From positions 200,431 to 264,430 of the forward strand of contig NZ_LT985755.1 in NCBI RefSeq assembly GCF_900290285.1: a stretch of DNA of 64,000 nucleotides, in the 5' to 3' direction. The notes below the pieces were generated by a model. That model was given only the letters and a program-made list of their open reading frames with translations, ran no database searches and was not told where the DNA came from. Below are positions 50,450 to 58,655 of the stretch, in pieces (the first letter of the stretch is position 1; every line of letters begins with the position of its first letter). The DNA is from Candidatus Centipeda massiliensis (GTDB lineage Bacteria > Bacillota > Negativicutes > Selenomonadales > Selenomonadaceae). A program made the translations under genes and the position numbers.

Positions 50450-52261
50450 TTACTCCTTCTTGGCGACGGCGTAGTTACGCGCACGCGCCTTGATGAGCGA
50501 ATGCTCGAATTCCATGTAGCTGACCTGCGGTTCCTCGGTCTGCGGATCGTAGTCCACGATGGAGGTCTTCATGAAGCGCTCATCGTCACGACCGTAGAAC
50601 ATGAGCTCACCATCGGCATCCGTCATACGTTCGCCCTTGTCGTCGAGCAGGATCTTCGCATGTGCGCCGCGGCTCTCGTCACGGCAGCGTGCCGCCTTCG
50701 TAACCGCCATCGCATAGAGGATCATGTTGCGGAGCTGACGCACGAACATCGCTTCCTGGTTCGCCCATGTGCCATGATCGGTCACGCCAATATCATCCCA
50801 ACGCTTGAGGATGCCCTTGAGCTTTTCAAGGCAGATATCGAGTCCCTTGTTGTCGCGCTCGATGGAGACGTAATCGTACATGATCTCGCCCATCTCCTGA
50901 TGGAGTTTGTGCGCATTCTCGGAGCCTGTCATGTTGCGGATCTTGTCGAACTCCGCGACACACTCCTTGCGTGCCGTCTCGAGTTCTTCCTCCGTGAGTG
51001 CCGCACCAAGTTCGCCGCTGCGTGCCCAGCGGAGCGACTCAGGTCCTGCGACGTAGCCGGAGTAGCTCGCTGAGAGAAGCGAGTTCGCACCAAGACGGTT
51101 CGCACCGTGGTACTGGTGATCGCACTCGCCCGCCGCCATGAGACCGGGGATGTTCGTGTGGTGCATACGGTCGACCCAGATGCCGCCCATCGAGTAGTGC
51201 ACGGACGGGAAGATCTCCATCGGCACCTTGCGCGGATCCTGACCGACAAACTCGGAGTACATCTCGAGAATGCCGCCGAGCTTATGCTCGAGGTAGTCCG
51301 CAGGGATGTGCGAGAGGTCGAGGTAGACGCGGCGGTCGTTGTTGACGCCGAGTCCCATGTGCACGCAGACCTTGAAGATCGCGCGTGAGGCAACGTCACG
51401 CGGAACGAGGTTGCCGTATGCGGGGTACATCTCCTCAAGGAAGTACCAAGGCTTGCCGTCCTTGTACGTCCAGACGCGTCCGCCCTCACCGCGGCACGCC
51501 TCGGACATGAGACGGTTCTTATCCGATCCGGGGATTGCGGTCGGATGGATCTGGATGAACTCGGGGTTGCCGATGTGCGCGCCCTGCTGGTACGCAGAGG
51601 AGACAGCCGAGCCGTTGCAGATCGTGGACGCTGTGCAGCGGCCGAACACCTGTCCGGGGCCGCCCGTCGCGAGGATGACGACATCCGCAGGGAATGCCTT
51701 GATCTCGTTTGAGTTCATGTTCTGTGCGACCAGACCGCGGACGATGCCGTCCTTGTTCTTGATCGCGCGGATGTATTCCCAGAACTCGTATTTCGTGATC
51801 TTGCCCTTGACCTCCCAACGGCGCACCTGCTCGTCGAGTGCATAGAGAAGCTGCTGCCCCGTCGTAGAACCGGCAAAGACCGTGCGCTTGTTCTTCTGTC
51901 CGCCGAAGTTGCGCAGATCGAGCACGCCCTCTGGCGTACGGTTGAACGGAACACCCATGCGGTCAAACATCTTGACGAGCTTCGGCGCTGCCTCGACCAT
52001 GCCCTTGACGGCAAGCTGATCGGCGAGGAAGTCACCGCCGTAAACGGTGTCGTCGAAATGCTCGTAGACACTGTCGTGCTCGCCCTTCGTATCCATGCAG
52101 GCATTCATGCCGCCCTGTGCACAGAGCGAGTGCGAACGCTTCACCGGGCAATAGGAAAAGAGGTCGACCTTACCGCCGCCCTCGCAGATCTTCAGTGCTG
52201 CAAGAAGTCCCGCAAGACCGCCGCCGATGATCGCAATGTTGTTTTCTGGTAGCTTAGCCAT
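50450..52261 (-). CDS. frdA: Fumarate reductase/succinate dehydrogenase flavoprotein subunit
   Basis: A 603-residue catalytic subunit interconverting fumarate and succinate. FAD-binding IIGGGLAGLLAALKI, the likely covalent-FAD His in KRSHSLCAQGGMNA, active-site segments QIHPTAIPG, SEACRGEGGRVW and HQYHGANRLGANSLL. Length and the SVHYSMGGIWVD segment resemble the Bacillus/Wolinella (cytochrome b558) type. Start at 52261 follows GGAG. Central enzyme of the reductive branch with the fumarase just upstream. Confidence 0.95.
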   Translation of the reverse strand: MAKLPENNIAIIGGGLAGLLAALKICEGGGKVDLFSYCPVKRSHSLCAQGGMNACMDTKGEHDSVYEHFDDTVYGGDFLADQLAVKGMVEAAPKLVKMFDRMGVPFNRTPEGVLDLRNFGGQKNKRTVFAGSTTGQQLLYALDEQVRRWEVKGKITKYEFWEYIRAIKNKDGIVRGLVAQNMNSNEIKAFPADVVILATGGPGQVFGRCTASTICNGSAVSSAYQQGAHIGNPEFIQIHPTAIPGSDKNRLMSEACRGEGGRVWTYKDGKPWYFLEEMYPAYGNLVPRDVASRAIFKVCVHMGLGVNNDRRVYLDLSHIPADYLEHKLGGILEMYSEFVGQDPRKVPMEIFPSVHYSMGGIWVDRMHHTNIPGLMAAGECDHQYHGANRLGANSLLSASYSGYVAGPESLRWARSGELGAALTEEELETARKECVAEFDKIRNMTGSENAHKLHQEMGEIMYDYVSIERDNKGLDICLEKLKGILKRWDDIGVTDHGTWANQEAMFVRQLRNMILYAMAVTKAARCRDESRGAHAKILLDDKGERMTDADGELMFYGRDDERFMKTSIVDYDPQTEEPQVSYMEFEHSLIKARARNYAVAKKE

Positions 52262-52285
52262 TCTTACTCTCCTTTGCTGCGGTTC

Positions 52286-52918
52286 TTACATGAAATAGCT
52301 TGCCATAAAGGCGAGCGTAATGAGACTCATCAGCGTGCAGAGACCCATCGACAGTGCGTTGATGACGGACTGTGCACGAGGCCCCTTCGCGATGCCCCAC
52401 GTCATGCAGAACGTCGAGATGCCGTTGCAGAAGTGGAAGATCGCTGCAAGCATACCGAGCGTATAGAGCACCGTGTGGAGGATTGCATAATCGCCGGACA
52501 CAAAGTAGGTGTAGAGGAGGTCATAGTTGATATGGGTTCCCATGACGCCCTTTTCCCATACGCGCATATAGCCGACGTGCCAGACGAGGAAGGGGATGAG
52601 CAGCCATGCCGTATAGCGCTGCACGGCGAACTGCCAGTTGCGGACATAGCCATAATTGCTGGGGTTGTTCTTCGCCTGCGCTGCGATGTAGATGCCATAG
52701 ATCGCGTGGAAGAGGATCGGCACGGCGATGGCAAAGACCTCAAGCCCATAGAACACAGGGCGCGGGATGAGATCCATCATGGCGAGCGAGTCATTGAACG
52801 CCTTCGCCCCACCCAGCACGGTCGAGTTCGTAAAGACGTGCTCGAAGAGGAACACGCCGATGATGACGAGTCCGACCAATGAATGCAGCCGCCGCATGTA
52901 AAAGGTTGTGTGGAACAT
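52286..52918 (-). CDS. frdC: Fumarate reductase/succinate dehydrogenase cytochrome b558 subunit
   Basis: A 210-residue membrane anchor with five hydrophobic segments and several His suited to two hemes (HSLVGL, FEHVF, FHAIYG, VWHVGYM, HTVLYTLG). This is the di-heme single-polypeptide type of Bacillus SdhC and Wolinella FrdC, which uses menaquinol. The start at 52918 follows AGGAGG. First gene of the C-A-B set. Confidence 0.93.
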   Translation of the reverse strand: MFHTTFYMRRLHSLVGLVIIGVFLFEHVFTNSTVLGGAKAFNDSLAMMDLIPRPVFYGLEVFAIAVPILFHAIYGIYIAAQAKNNPSNYGYVRNWQFAVQRYTAWLLIPFLVWHVGYMRVWEKGVMGTHINYDLLYTYFVSGDYAILHTVLYTLGMLAAIFHFCNGISTFCMTWGIAKGPRAQSVINALSMGLCTLMSLITLAFMASYFM

Positions 52919-52953
52919 TTCATACCTCCTGAAATATGTTGACCTTTGGAGCC

Positions 52954-52980
52954 GCTGCTCCGAACCACGTCCGGAGCAGC
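52954..52980 (-). promoter_or_regulatory. Stem-loop in the fumarase-fumarate reductase gap
   Basis: GCTGCTCCG and CGGAGCAGC form a 9-bp stem with a 9-nt loop in the 114-bp gap between the fumarase beta gene and frdC. No T-run follows on either strand, so it is more likely an mRNA-processing or attenuation element than a terminator. Confidence 0.45.
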
Positions 52981-53032
52981 GTCCCCGAATGATTTGTCAT
53001 GCGCCAAACCATCGGCATGAACACTCTCTAAA

Positions 53033-53590
53033 TTAGAGTTTGCGGTAGGGTTTCTGCCCCATTTCGTAGAAGTTGTTGCCCTCGGAGTCAATGACGACGA
53101 TGCAGGGGAAGTCCTCGACCGTCAGCTTTGCGACTGCCTCAGGGCCAAGCTCGGGATAGCCTACGACTTCGTACTTCTTCACGGATTTCGCGATGAGCGC
53201 CGCAGCGCCGCCGACAGCGGCAAAATAGGTGACGCCGTTCTTCTTCATCGACTCCACGACAGCAGCCGAGCGTGAGCCCTTGCCCACCATGCCCTTGATG
53301 CCCTGCTCAAGCATCGTCGGCGTGTAGGCATCCATGCGGCCGGAGGTCGTCGGACCTGCCGAGCCGATCGGATCGCCCGGCTTTGCAGGGGTCGGCCCCA
53401 GGTAGTAGACGATCTGGTCGTGCCAGTCGACCGGCAGCGGCTCGCCCTTTGCAAGCGCCTCCGTCATCGCCTTGTGCGCCGCATCGCGCGCGCTGATGAT
53501 CGTGCCCGTAATGAGAACGCTGTCGCCCGCCTTCAGCTTACGCGACATTTCCTCCGTGAACGGAGTCGTAATACGGATACTTTCCGCCAT
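53033..53590 (-). CDS. Class I fumarate hydratase, beta subunit
   Basis: A 185-residue C-terminal half of an iron-sulfur fumarase (FumA-type, split form). Diagnostic are ITTPFTEEMSRKLKAGDSVL, GPTPAKPGDPIGSAGPTTSG RMD and a conserved FPCIVVIDSEGN. The start at 53590 follows GGAGG. It lies 38 nt after the alpha subunit gene. With alpha it interconverts malate and fumarate, supplying the adjacent fumarate reductase. A tartrate dehydratase activity cannot be excluded from sequence, but the context favours fumarase. Confidence 0.92.
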   Translation of the reverse strand: MAESIRITTPFTEEMSRKLKAGDSVLITGTIISARDAAHKAMTEALAKGEPLPVDWHDQIVYYLGPTPAKPGDPIGSAGPTTSGRMDAYTPTMLEQGIKGMVGKGSRSAAVVESMKKNGVTYFAAVGGAAALIAKSVKKYEVVGYPELGPEAVAKLTVEDFPCIVVIDSEGNNFYEMGQKPYRKL

Positions 53591-53628
53591 GAGTATTCCT
53601 CCCTAACGATAATACACAGAAAAATTTG

Positions 53629-54471
53629 TTACAGGGCACGATGTGCATGACGAAGTGCGTGGCAGCAGATCGTCACCGCAACGGGGAGGCCGGCGATGTG
53701 CGTCGCGCCCCACTCTACGTTCACAGCAAGTGCAGTCGTCGTTCCGCCCAGCTGCGGTCCGATGCCCGTCTTGTTGATCATCTCAAGGAGCTCACCCTCA
53801 AGCTTTGCATACTCGGGCATCGGATGGCGCTGGTCGATGGGACGCGTGAGCGCCTTCTTCGAGAGGAGTGCCGCCTGATCCATCGTACCGCCGATGCCGA
53901 CACCGACCACCTCGGGGGGGCACGGATTCGGCCCTGCGTGCTGGATGATCTCCATGACCGCCTTCTTCACGCCCTCCACGCCGTCCGCAGGAACGAGCAT
54001 CTTGACACCGGACTTGTTTTCCGAACCAAAGCCCTTTGGTGCAATCGTGATGCTGAGTGCGTCCCCCGCGACAATCTTCGTGTAGATCACGCCCGGCGTG
54101 TTGTTCTGCGTGTTCTTGCGGTTGAAGAGCGGCTCCGCGACGACCGACTTGCGCAGATAGCCCTCCGTGTAGCCCTTCGCAATGCCTTCGTTGATCGCGT
54201 CCTCAAGGAGTCCGTCTGTGATGTGGAGATCCTGCCCGACCTCTACGAACACAATCGTCATGCCCGTATCCTGGCAATACGGACGATCCTCTTCACGCGC
54301 GATCTCAGCATTGCGAATGATCTGATCCAATACGACTCTTCCTACGGGTGACTCCTCTATCTCTCGCCCCTTTTTGAGTCCCTCGTAGACATCATCCGGG
54401 AGATAGTACGCCGCTTCTTTGCACATCTCGGCGACGTTCTCCGTGATTGCTTTTGCGCTTAGCTCTCGCAA
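53629..54471 (-). CDS. Class I fumarate hydratase, alpha subunit
   Basis: A 280-residue subunit binding the [4Fe-4S] cluster: candidate Cys ligands lie in RPYCQDTGMTIVF, GPNPCPPEVVGVGIGG and VTICCHALRH. It has NTPGVIYTKIVAGDALSITI and GIGPQLGGTTTALAVN. The start at 54471 is preceded by a GGAGG (in the 54480 region). It is first in the fumA-fumB-frdC-A-B run, a malate-to-succinate module. Such clusters are oxygen-labile, suiting an anaerobe. Confidence 0.92.
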   Translation of the reverse strand: MRELSAKAITENVAEMCKEAAYYLPDDVYEGLKKGREIEESPVGRVVLDQIIRNAEIAREEDRPYCQDTGMTIVFVEVGQDLHITDGLLEDAINEGIAKGYTEGYLRKSVVAEPLFNRKNTQNNTPGVIYTKIVAGDALSITIAPKGFGSENKSGVKMLVPADGVEGVKKAVMEIIQHAGPNPCPPEVVGVGIGGTMDQAALLSKKALTRPIDQRHPMPEYAKLEGELLEMINKTGIGPQLGGTTTALAVNVEWGATHIAGLPVAVTICCHALRHAHRAL

Positions 54472-54576
54472 AATAATCCCTCCTATAAATATAACTTATA
54501 CACAGGTTAGTTAGACTATATCATATTTTTTTCTTGCTTTCAAGTCTTTCAAATTCGCCGCAAAGCCTTGAAAAAA

Positions 54577-54609
54577 GTGAATCTCATTCAATTTAGGAAT
54601 GAGATTCAC
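54577..54609. promoter_or_regulatory. Perfect 13-bp stem-loop
   Basis: GTGAATCTCATTC, loop AATTTAG, GAATGAGATTCAC. It is upstream of the fumarase promoter area. Its G/C content is low for a terminator; an operator or processing site is possible. Confidence 0.5.
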
Positions 54610-54717
54610 AAGGTGGAACAATATCGTTCTTTTTCATCTTTATCTTATTGTTTTATATTTCAATCGAATTATTTTATGCGAAACAAGATATTGTTTATGT
54701 TTAATTTGTTATTATAT

Positions 54718-54753
54718 ATATAAAATCCATATCATAAGATATGGATTTTATAT
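54718..54753 (-). terminator. Perfect 16-bp stem-loop, possible terminator of the rph-rdgB-yfcE operon
   Basis: ATATAAAATCCATATC, loop ATAA, GATATGGATTTTATAT. It lies 60 nt after the yfcE-like stop on the minus strand and is followed there by AT repeats. Very A/T-rich, so termination is uncertain. Confidence 0.45.
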
Positions 54754-54812
54754 CGTAAATTTTTTTGAAAATTTTTTATATGGCTCCATCCTCGATCAAT
54801 CAAGGCGATCCA

Positions 54813-55295
54813 TTATATGCGAATGAGCTGCACCGTTGGTGTTTCGTTCTCACGCAGATCGACCAGCATGAACGAACCGCGGGCAGCATCGCGCGGGCGT
54901 GCAATGCTGCCGGGGTTGAGCACGGTCACATCTCCATGCTCCTCCAGTGCGATATGCGTATGCCCATAGACTGCGATATCCGCCCCCGCAGTGCGCGCTG
55001 CCTCGGCGAGCATCATGGTGTCAAAGCGCACGTTGAAGAGATGTCCGTGCGTGAGGAAGATGCGGTGTCCCGCCGCCTCGACCACGGTTTCATCATAGAC
55101 GCCGTCCATGAAAAGGTCACAGTTGCCCAGCACGCGTGCAACGCGTCTGCCCGACAGGATCTCCAAATCATCCGCATCGGGCGCGAAGTCCCCCGCATGC
55201 AGCCACAGCTCTGCCTCGCGTGCCCCCGGCACGGCAAGCATCGTCTCAAATACACTGGTGTTCCCATGGCTGTCACTGACAATTCCGATCTTCAC
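54813..55295 (-). CDS. YfcE/MJ0936-family metallophosphoesterase
   Basis: A 160-residue small phosphodiesterase with all calcineurin-like motifs: IVSDSHGN, LHAGDFAPD, VLGNCD, THGHLF and YGHTHIA. The Bacillus relative is YsnB, also next to rdgB and rph. The physiological substrate is unknown; bis-pNPP-type activity is typical. The ATG at 55295 overlaps the rdgB stop. Confidence 0.9.
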   Translation of the reverse strand: MKIGIVSDSHGNTSVFETMLAVPGAREAELWLHAGDFAPDADDLEILSGRRVARVLGNCDLFMDGVYDETVVEAAGHRIFLTHGHLFNVRFDTMMLAEAARTAGADIAVYGHTHIALEEHGDVTVLNPGSIARPRDAARGSFMLVDLRENETPTVQLIRI

Positions 55296-55915
55296 ACGAC
55301 ACCTCTTTCCAGCAGTAATTTCTTCATCATGTCGAGTGCCGCGCCGCGATGGCTGATCGCGTGCTTTTCCTCACGCGAGAGCTCTGCCATCGATCTCCCG
55401 TCTGCGCGATAGAAATGCGGGTCGTAGCCAAACCCCTCCGTACCGCGTGCCTCGGGGCGGATGAAGCCCGTGCACGTTCCCTCGGCAGTGAGTTCCCGTC
55501 CGTCCTCCAGTGCCAGCACAAGGGCGCAGTGATAGGCGGCAGCCGCATTCTCCGTACCGTGTGCCCGTATATCTGCGATGAGCTTTGCGTTGTTCGCCGC
55601 ATCATCGCCGTGCACGCCGGCATAGCGTGCGGAGTAGACACCGGGAGCACCGTCCAGTATCTCCACGGAGAGTCCGGAGTCATCGGCAAGCGCGGCAAGT
55701 CCTGTTTTCTCCATGTAGTAATGCGCTTTGATCCGTGCATTTTCCATAAAGGTCGCTCCGTCCTCCACCGGCTCTTCGATCTGCCCCACCGAGGGAAGTA
55801 CCTCACGAATGCGTGAAAGCGGGACAAGGCGCACGGGAAGCCCCGTAAACGCTTTCTCCATCTCGCGCACCTTGCCTTCGTTCGATGTGGCAATCAGTAT
55901 TATTTTTTCGCTCAT
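55292..55915 (-). CDS. rdgB: dITP/XTP pyrophosphatase (RdgB/HAM1)
   Basis: A 207-residue house-cleaning enzyme that removes deaminated purine triphosphates. Motifs: LIATSNEGKVREMEKAF at the start, ADDSGLSVEILDGAPGVYSA RYAG in the middle, GFGYDPHF and a C-terminal SHRGAALDMM. The start at 55915 is chosen; one nucleotide separates it from the rph stop. Conserved neighbours are rph and the yfcE-like gene. Confidence 0.95.
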   Translation of the reverse strand: MSEKIILIATSNEGKVREMEKAFTGLPVRLVPLSRIREVLPSVGQIEEPVEDGATFMENARIKAHYYMEKTGLAALADDSGLSVEILDGAPGVYSARYAGVHGDDAANNAKLIADIRAHGTENAAAAYHCALVLALEDGRELTAEGTCTGFIRPEARGTEGFGYDPHFYRADGRSMAELSREEKHAISHRGAALDMMKKLLLERGVV

Positions 55916-55916
55916 A

Positions 55917-56663
55917 CTATCCCTCCCGCCCCGGCATCCATGAGAGCGCTTCGCCGAGTGCCACTTTCTGCGCATCGATGAGTTCGCGTATGCCGCGTTC
56001 GCCGAGGTCGAGCAGCGCGTTCATCTCCGCACGCGAGAACGCGCGTCCCTCACCCGTTCCCTGTACCTCGACAAACGCCCCCGCGCCCGTCATGACGAGG
56101 TTCATGTCGACCATCGCCGTCGAATCCTCCTCATAGCAGAGATCGAGCAGCGGCGTATTCTCCGCATCGATGCCGACGCTGACCGCCGCCACGTAGTCGC
56201 GCACAGGGAAGATGCCGCGTCTCGTGTAAAACGTCGCGCACGCCTCCACAAGTGCGACAAATGCTCCCGTGATCGACGCTGTACGCGTCCCCCCATCCGC
56301 CTGCAGGACATCGCAGTCAAGGTGGATCGTGCGCTCACCGAGTGCCTTCGTATCGACGACGGCGCGCAGTGCACGCCCGATGAGCCGCTGGATCTCCTGC
56401 GTCCGCCCCGTCTGATGTCCGCGCATTGCCTCGCGTGCCGTACGCTCGGTGCCCGCACCGGGGAGCATGGAGTACTCCGCCGTCACCCAGCCCGTCCCCG
56501 TGCCCTTCAAAAAGAACGGTACGCGTTCCTCCACGGTCGCCGCGCACAGGACGCGCGTATGCCCCATCTCGATGAGCGCCGAGCCTGCGGGGTAGCGCTG
56601 GTATCCACGCTCGATCCGCACGGGACGCAGCTGGTCAGCACGCCTCAGATCTCTTCTTGGCAT
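55917..56663 (-). CDS. rph: Ribonuclease PH
   Basis: A 248-residue phosphorolytic exoribonuclease trimming tRNA 3' ends. It has [52 protein letters not shown] and a C-terminal [20 protein letters not shown]. The ATG at 56663 follows AAAGGAG; longer frames toward 56720 run into the repeat. In Bacillus the order racE-gerM-rph-ysnA-ysnB is the same, with insertions here between murI and rph. Confidence 0.95.
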   Translation of the reverse strand: MPRRDLRRADQLRPVRIERGYQRYPAGSALIEMGHTRVLCAATVEERVPFFLKGTGTGWVTAEYSMLPGAGTERTAREAMRGHQTGRTQEIQRLIGRALRAVVDTKALGERTIHLDCDVLQADGGTRTASITGAFVALVEACATFYTRRGIFPVRDYVAAVSVGIDAENTPLLDLCYEEDSTAMVDMNLVMTGAGAFVEVQGTGEGRAFSRAEMNALLDLGERGIRELIDAQKVALGEALSWMPGREG

Positions 56664-56694
56664 GAAATATGTTCTCCTTTGGAAGATTATGCAG

Positions 56695-56980
56695 AGTGCC
56701 CCTATCGGCTCTCTTTGCACGCCACTTCCCCCGTTTCGACGGGGGACGCTAAGGAATCGCTGATAAAATGAAGTCCGTCAGATTGGCGTAGATTTTTTCG
56801 TCCGATTGAGGAGGCAAACCGGACGCATAGCCAAAGCTATGTGGAGGATTTGCCGACAAAAAGCGGGCAAAAAAGATGCGCTAAGATGGCGCGGCTGAAT
56901 TTATCAGTGCTTCCCTAATATACCGTAATGCAAAGCCTCCCCCGTCGAAACGAGGGAGGGGAACCATGCACAGCATGGTG
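56695..56980. repeat. Double-hairpin repeat split by a MITE
   Basis: 56695-56748 (GTGCCCCTATCGGCT ... CACTTCCCCCGT..CGGGGGA) and 56919-56980 (GCCTCCCCCGT..CGAGGGAGGGG, then CATGC..GCATG) match the two halves, reversed, of the 128-bp repeat at 26512. The 162-bp MITE lies exactly between them with a CTAA duplication. The right part reaches the stop of the CofE-like gene at 56981. Confidence 0.75.
56753..56914. mobile_element. 162-bp MITE-like element, copy 2
   Basis: Ends GGAATCGCTGATAAA and TTTATCAGTGCTTCC. Perfect CTAA target duplication at 56749-56752 and 56915-56918. Inverted relative to the copy at 49421. Non-coding. The termini match the IS5-family element at 486-1731, so that transposase, or one like it, could mobilise the element in trans. 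Confidence 0.9.
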
Positions 56981-57643
56981 TTACGCCTGATGACGCTCCT
57001 GATACTGCCGATAGTTTTTGATGATGCAGATCGGCGTTTTCTGCGAGGCGTTGCCGAATGGATTGTCGAGCAGCAGCTTCGCTGCGAGTTCGCCGTTGAC
57101 CCCATCCGATACGCCGACCACACGCGAACGCTTCAGGTCGTTCACGTCTGCGATCATGCCGCCGAATGCGCCCACACGGTCGCGAATCTGCGTGGCGACC
57201 ACATCCGGCTCGGCAGGGCCGTAGACAACCACCTTGTCGAACGGCGGCATCGTTCCCGTCACGTCGTCGATGAGCGCCGCCTCCTTGCCGCCCCACTGGT
57301 AGAACAGCCCGTTTTTGCCGACGAGCTTTCCGAGGAATCCCGCAAAAAGTGCAGCCGTGACGCGCCATTTGCCCTCGACATCCATGAGTGACTGCATCCC
57401 ATGCGGGGTTGCAAGACTGCCATAGTCCGGAATAAAGCGACACAGAAATTTTGCCATGCCGGAAATATGAAGTTCCTCCGGTCGGACAAAGCGCCCCTGC
57501 GTCACCGCAACGACACTCTCGGCACAACAGACGAGATCATCCGCCGTTACCTGCGCACCCGCATAGTACGCAATGGCATCTGCGATGTCGTCCGCATCGG
57601 TCAGAATGCGCGTCGGAACGGGGAGAATATTCAGTTCAGCCAT
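56981..57643 (-). CDS. Coenzyme F420-0:L-glutamate ligase-like (CofE-like) protein
   Basis: A 220-residue protein matching the CofE fold by my reading: ILPVPTRILTDADDIADAI, ADDLVCCAESVVAVTQGRFV, a central YGPAEPDVVATQIRDR and VVGVSDGVNGELAAKLLLDN. In archaea CofE adds Glu to F420-0, but this organism type is not known to make F420 and no cof genes are nearby, so the substrate is probably different. It is the last of four overlapping or close genes headed by murI, the D-Glu supplier. The stop is abutted by a repeat. Confidence 0.78.
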   Translation of the reverse strand: MAELNILPVPTRILTDADDIADAIAYYAGAQVTADDLVCCAESVVAVTQGRFVRPEELHISGMAKFLCRFIPDYGSLATPHGMQSLMDVEGKWRVTAALFAGFLGKLVGKNGLFYQWGGKEAALIDDVTGTMPPFDKVVVYGPAEPDVVATQIRDRVGAFGGMIADVNDLKRSRVVGVSDGVNGELAAKLLLDNPFGNASQKTPICIIKNYRQYQERHQA

Positions 57644-58208
57644 TCTTCCTGCCCCCTTCCTGTGCAAGCGTGACGCCTGCAAGCGCAGCAATTTCCGCCG
57701 CCGTAATCTTCAGTATAACTTTTGAATAGTGCGCAGGAATGCGTCCCGTCTCCTGATAAATGAGATCCATGCGGAAGTCCGGCAGACCTGCAATCGCCTC
57801 TTCGAGCGTATTTCCCTTGCGTCCCTCGATGGAAAGTTTCAGGACGAGGTCGATGCGCTCACGCTTCTGGATCAGCGCCGCCTCGAAATAGTCGTCCTCA
57901 CGCGGTGCGCCTGCTAGCTCGACCTTACCGCGCACGCATGCGCCGTCATACTGCTCGAATGGAAGCTGCACGCGCAGGATCGCATCCATGATGACGCCAC
58001 ATTGCTCTCCCTCGTTCGCAAGGGGAAGTGCCGCGCCGATCACGAGCCTGTCCTCCGTTCGTTCAACCACGGAGAACGGTGTCATCTCCTCCGCTTTCGG
58101 AACGATCTTCTCCGCGCCAAAATAGGAAAAAAATGCCTTCTTTCCAAGCTCTAAAAGAACCACCAATGCAAGCAGCCAATAGGTCCACCATACGAACTCA
58201 GTATCCAA
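57636..58208 (-). CDS. Membrane-anchored protein of unknown function
   Basis: A 190-residue protein with one N-terminal TM helix (VWWTYWLLALVVLLELGKKAF) and a beta-rich soluble part that holds EEMTPFSVVERTEDRLVIG and VIMDAILRVQLPFEQYDGA. Overlaps the thioesterase gene by 11 nt and the CofE-like gene by 8 nt, so translation is coupled. No family recognised. The soluble part resembles no catalytic domain I know. Confidence 0.7.
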   Translation of the reverse strand: MDTEFVWWTYWLLALVVLLELGKKAFFSYFGAEKIVPKAEEMTPFSVVERTEDRLVIGAALPLANEGEQCGVIMDAILRVQLPFEQYDGACVRGKVELAGAPREDDYFEAALIQKRERIDLVLKLSIEGRKGNTLEEAIAGLPDFRMDLIYQETGRIPAHYSKVILKITAAEIAALAGVTLAQEGGRKNG

Positions 58209-58632
58209 TGTCCCGTCCTTCTTTCTCCGCGCTCATCGCTGCCTCAAAGCGCTCATAAAACTCCTTTGGCAGGCGTGTGATATGCCCCGTCTCGCGCACG
58301 GTAAATACATTTTCCGAAAATCCCGTCACGAGCACGGTTCCCGCCGCATTCAGAATGCGGTAGGAAAACGCCATCTTTGCTCTTGTGAGAGCGGTCGCCG
58401 TTGTTTCAATCACGAGTTCATCGTCGAAGTGTCCCGGCGCGTGAAACTCTGCGCCAACCTTTATGATGGGAAAGACGTAGCCCGCCTCCATCAATGCCCC
58501 GAGTGTAATGCCGATGCGGCGCAGATAGGCGACGCGCCCGATCTCGAACCAACGGATATAATTTGCATGGTGCACAACCTCCATCGCATCCGTATCGTAA
58601 AAATTCACCCGATGTGTAGAAATAACCGGCAT
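58198..58632 (-). CDS. YbgC/FadM-type acyl-CoA thioesterase
   Basis: A 144-residue hot-dog thioesterase. The signature is NFYDTDAMEVVHHANYIRWF near the N-terminus with catalytic Asp, then GYVFPIIKVGAEFHAPGHFD and LVTGFSENVFTVRETGH. YbgC proteins hydrolyse short acyl-CoA or acyl-ACP and are linked to the Tol-Pal system in other Gram-negatives. Between murI and the membrane protein in one operon. Confidence 0.88.
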   Translation of the reverse strand: MPVISTHRVNFYDTDAMEVVHHANYIRWFEIGRVAYLRRIGITLGALMEAGYVFPIIKVGAEFHAPGHFDDELVIETTATALTRAKMAFSYRILNAAGTVLVTGFSENVFTVRETGHITRLPKEFYERFEAAMSAEKEGRDIGY

Positions 58633-58655
58633 GAATGCTCCCTTCCTTCAAATCT

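Larger units (their letters stand above)
54472..54812. other. AT-rich intergenic region with two strong hairpins
   Basis: No supported gene in 341 bp; markedly AT-rich against its neighbours. It must hold the promoter for the fumarase operon (minus, near 54485-54530) and the 3' region of the yfcE-like gene. Two perfect stem-loops (54577-54609 and 54718-54753) lie within it. The short plus frame 54599-54826 has low-complexity sequence and is not convincing. Confidence 0.6.

Noticed and set aside
54599-54826. A short plus-strand ORF in the AT-rich spacer
   Set aside because: Low-complexity Tyr/Ile/Phe-rich translation, no ribosome site, and it begins inside one hairpin and crosses the other.
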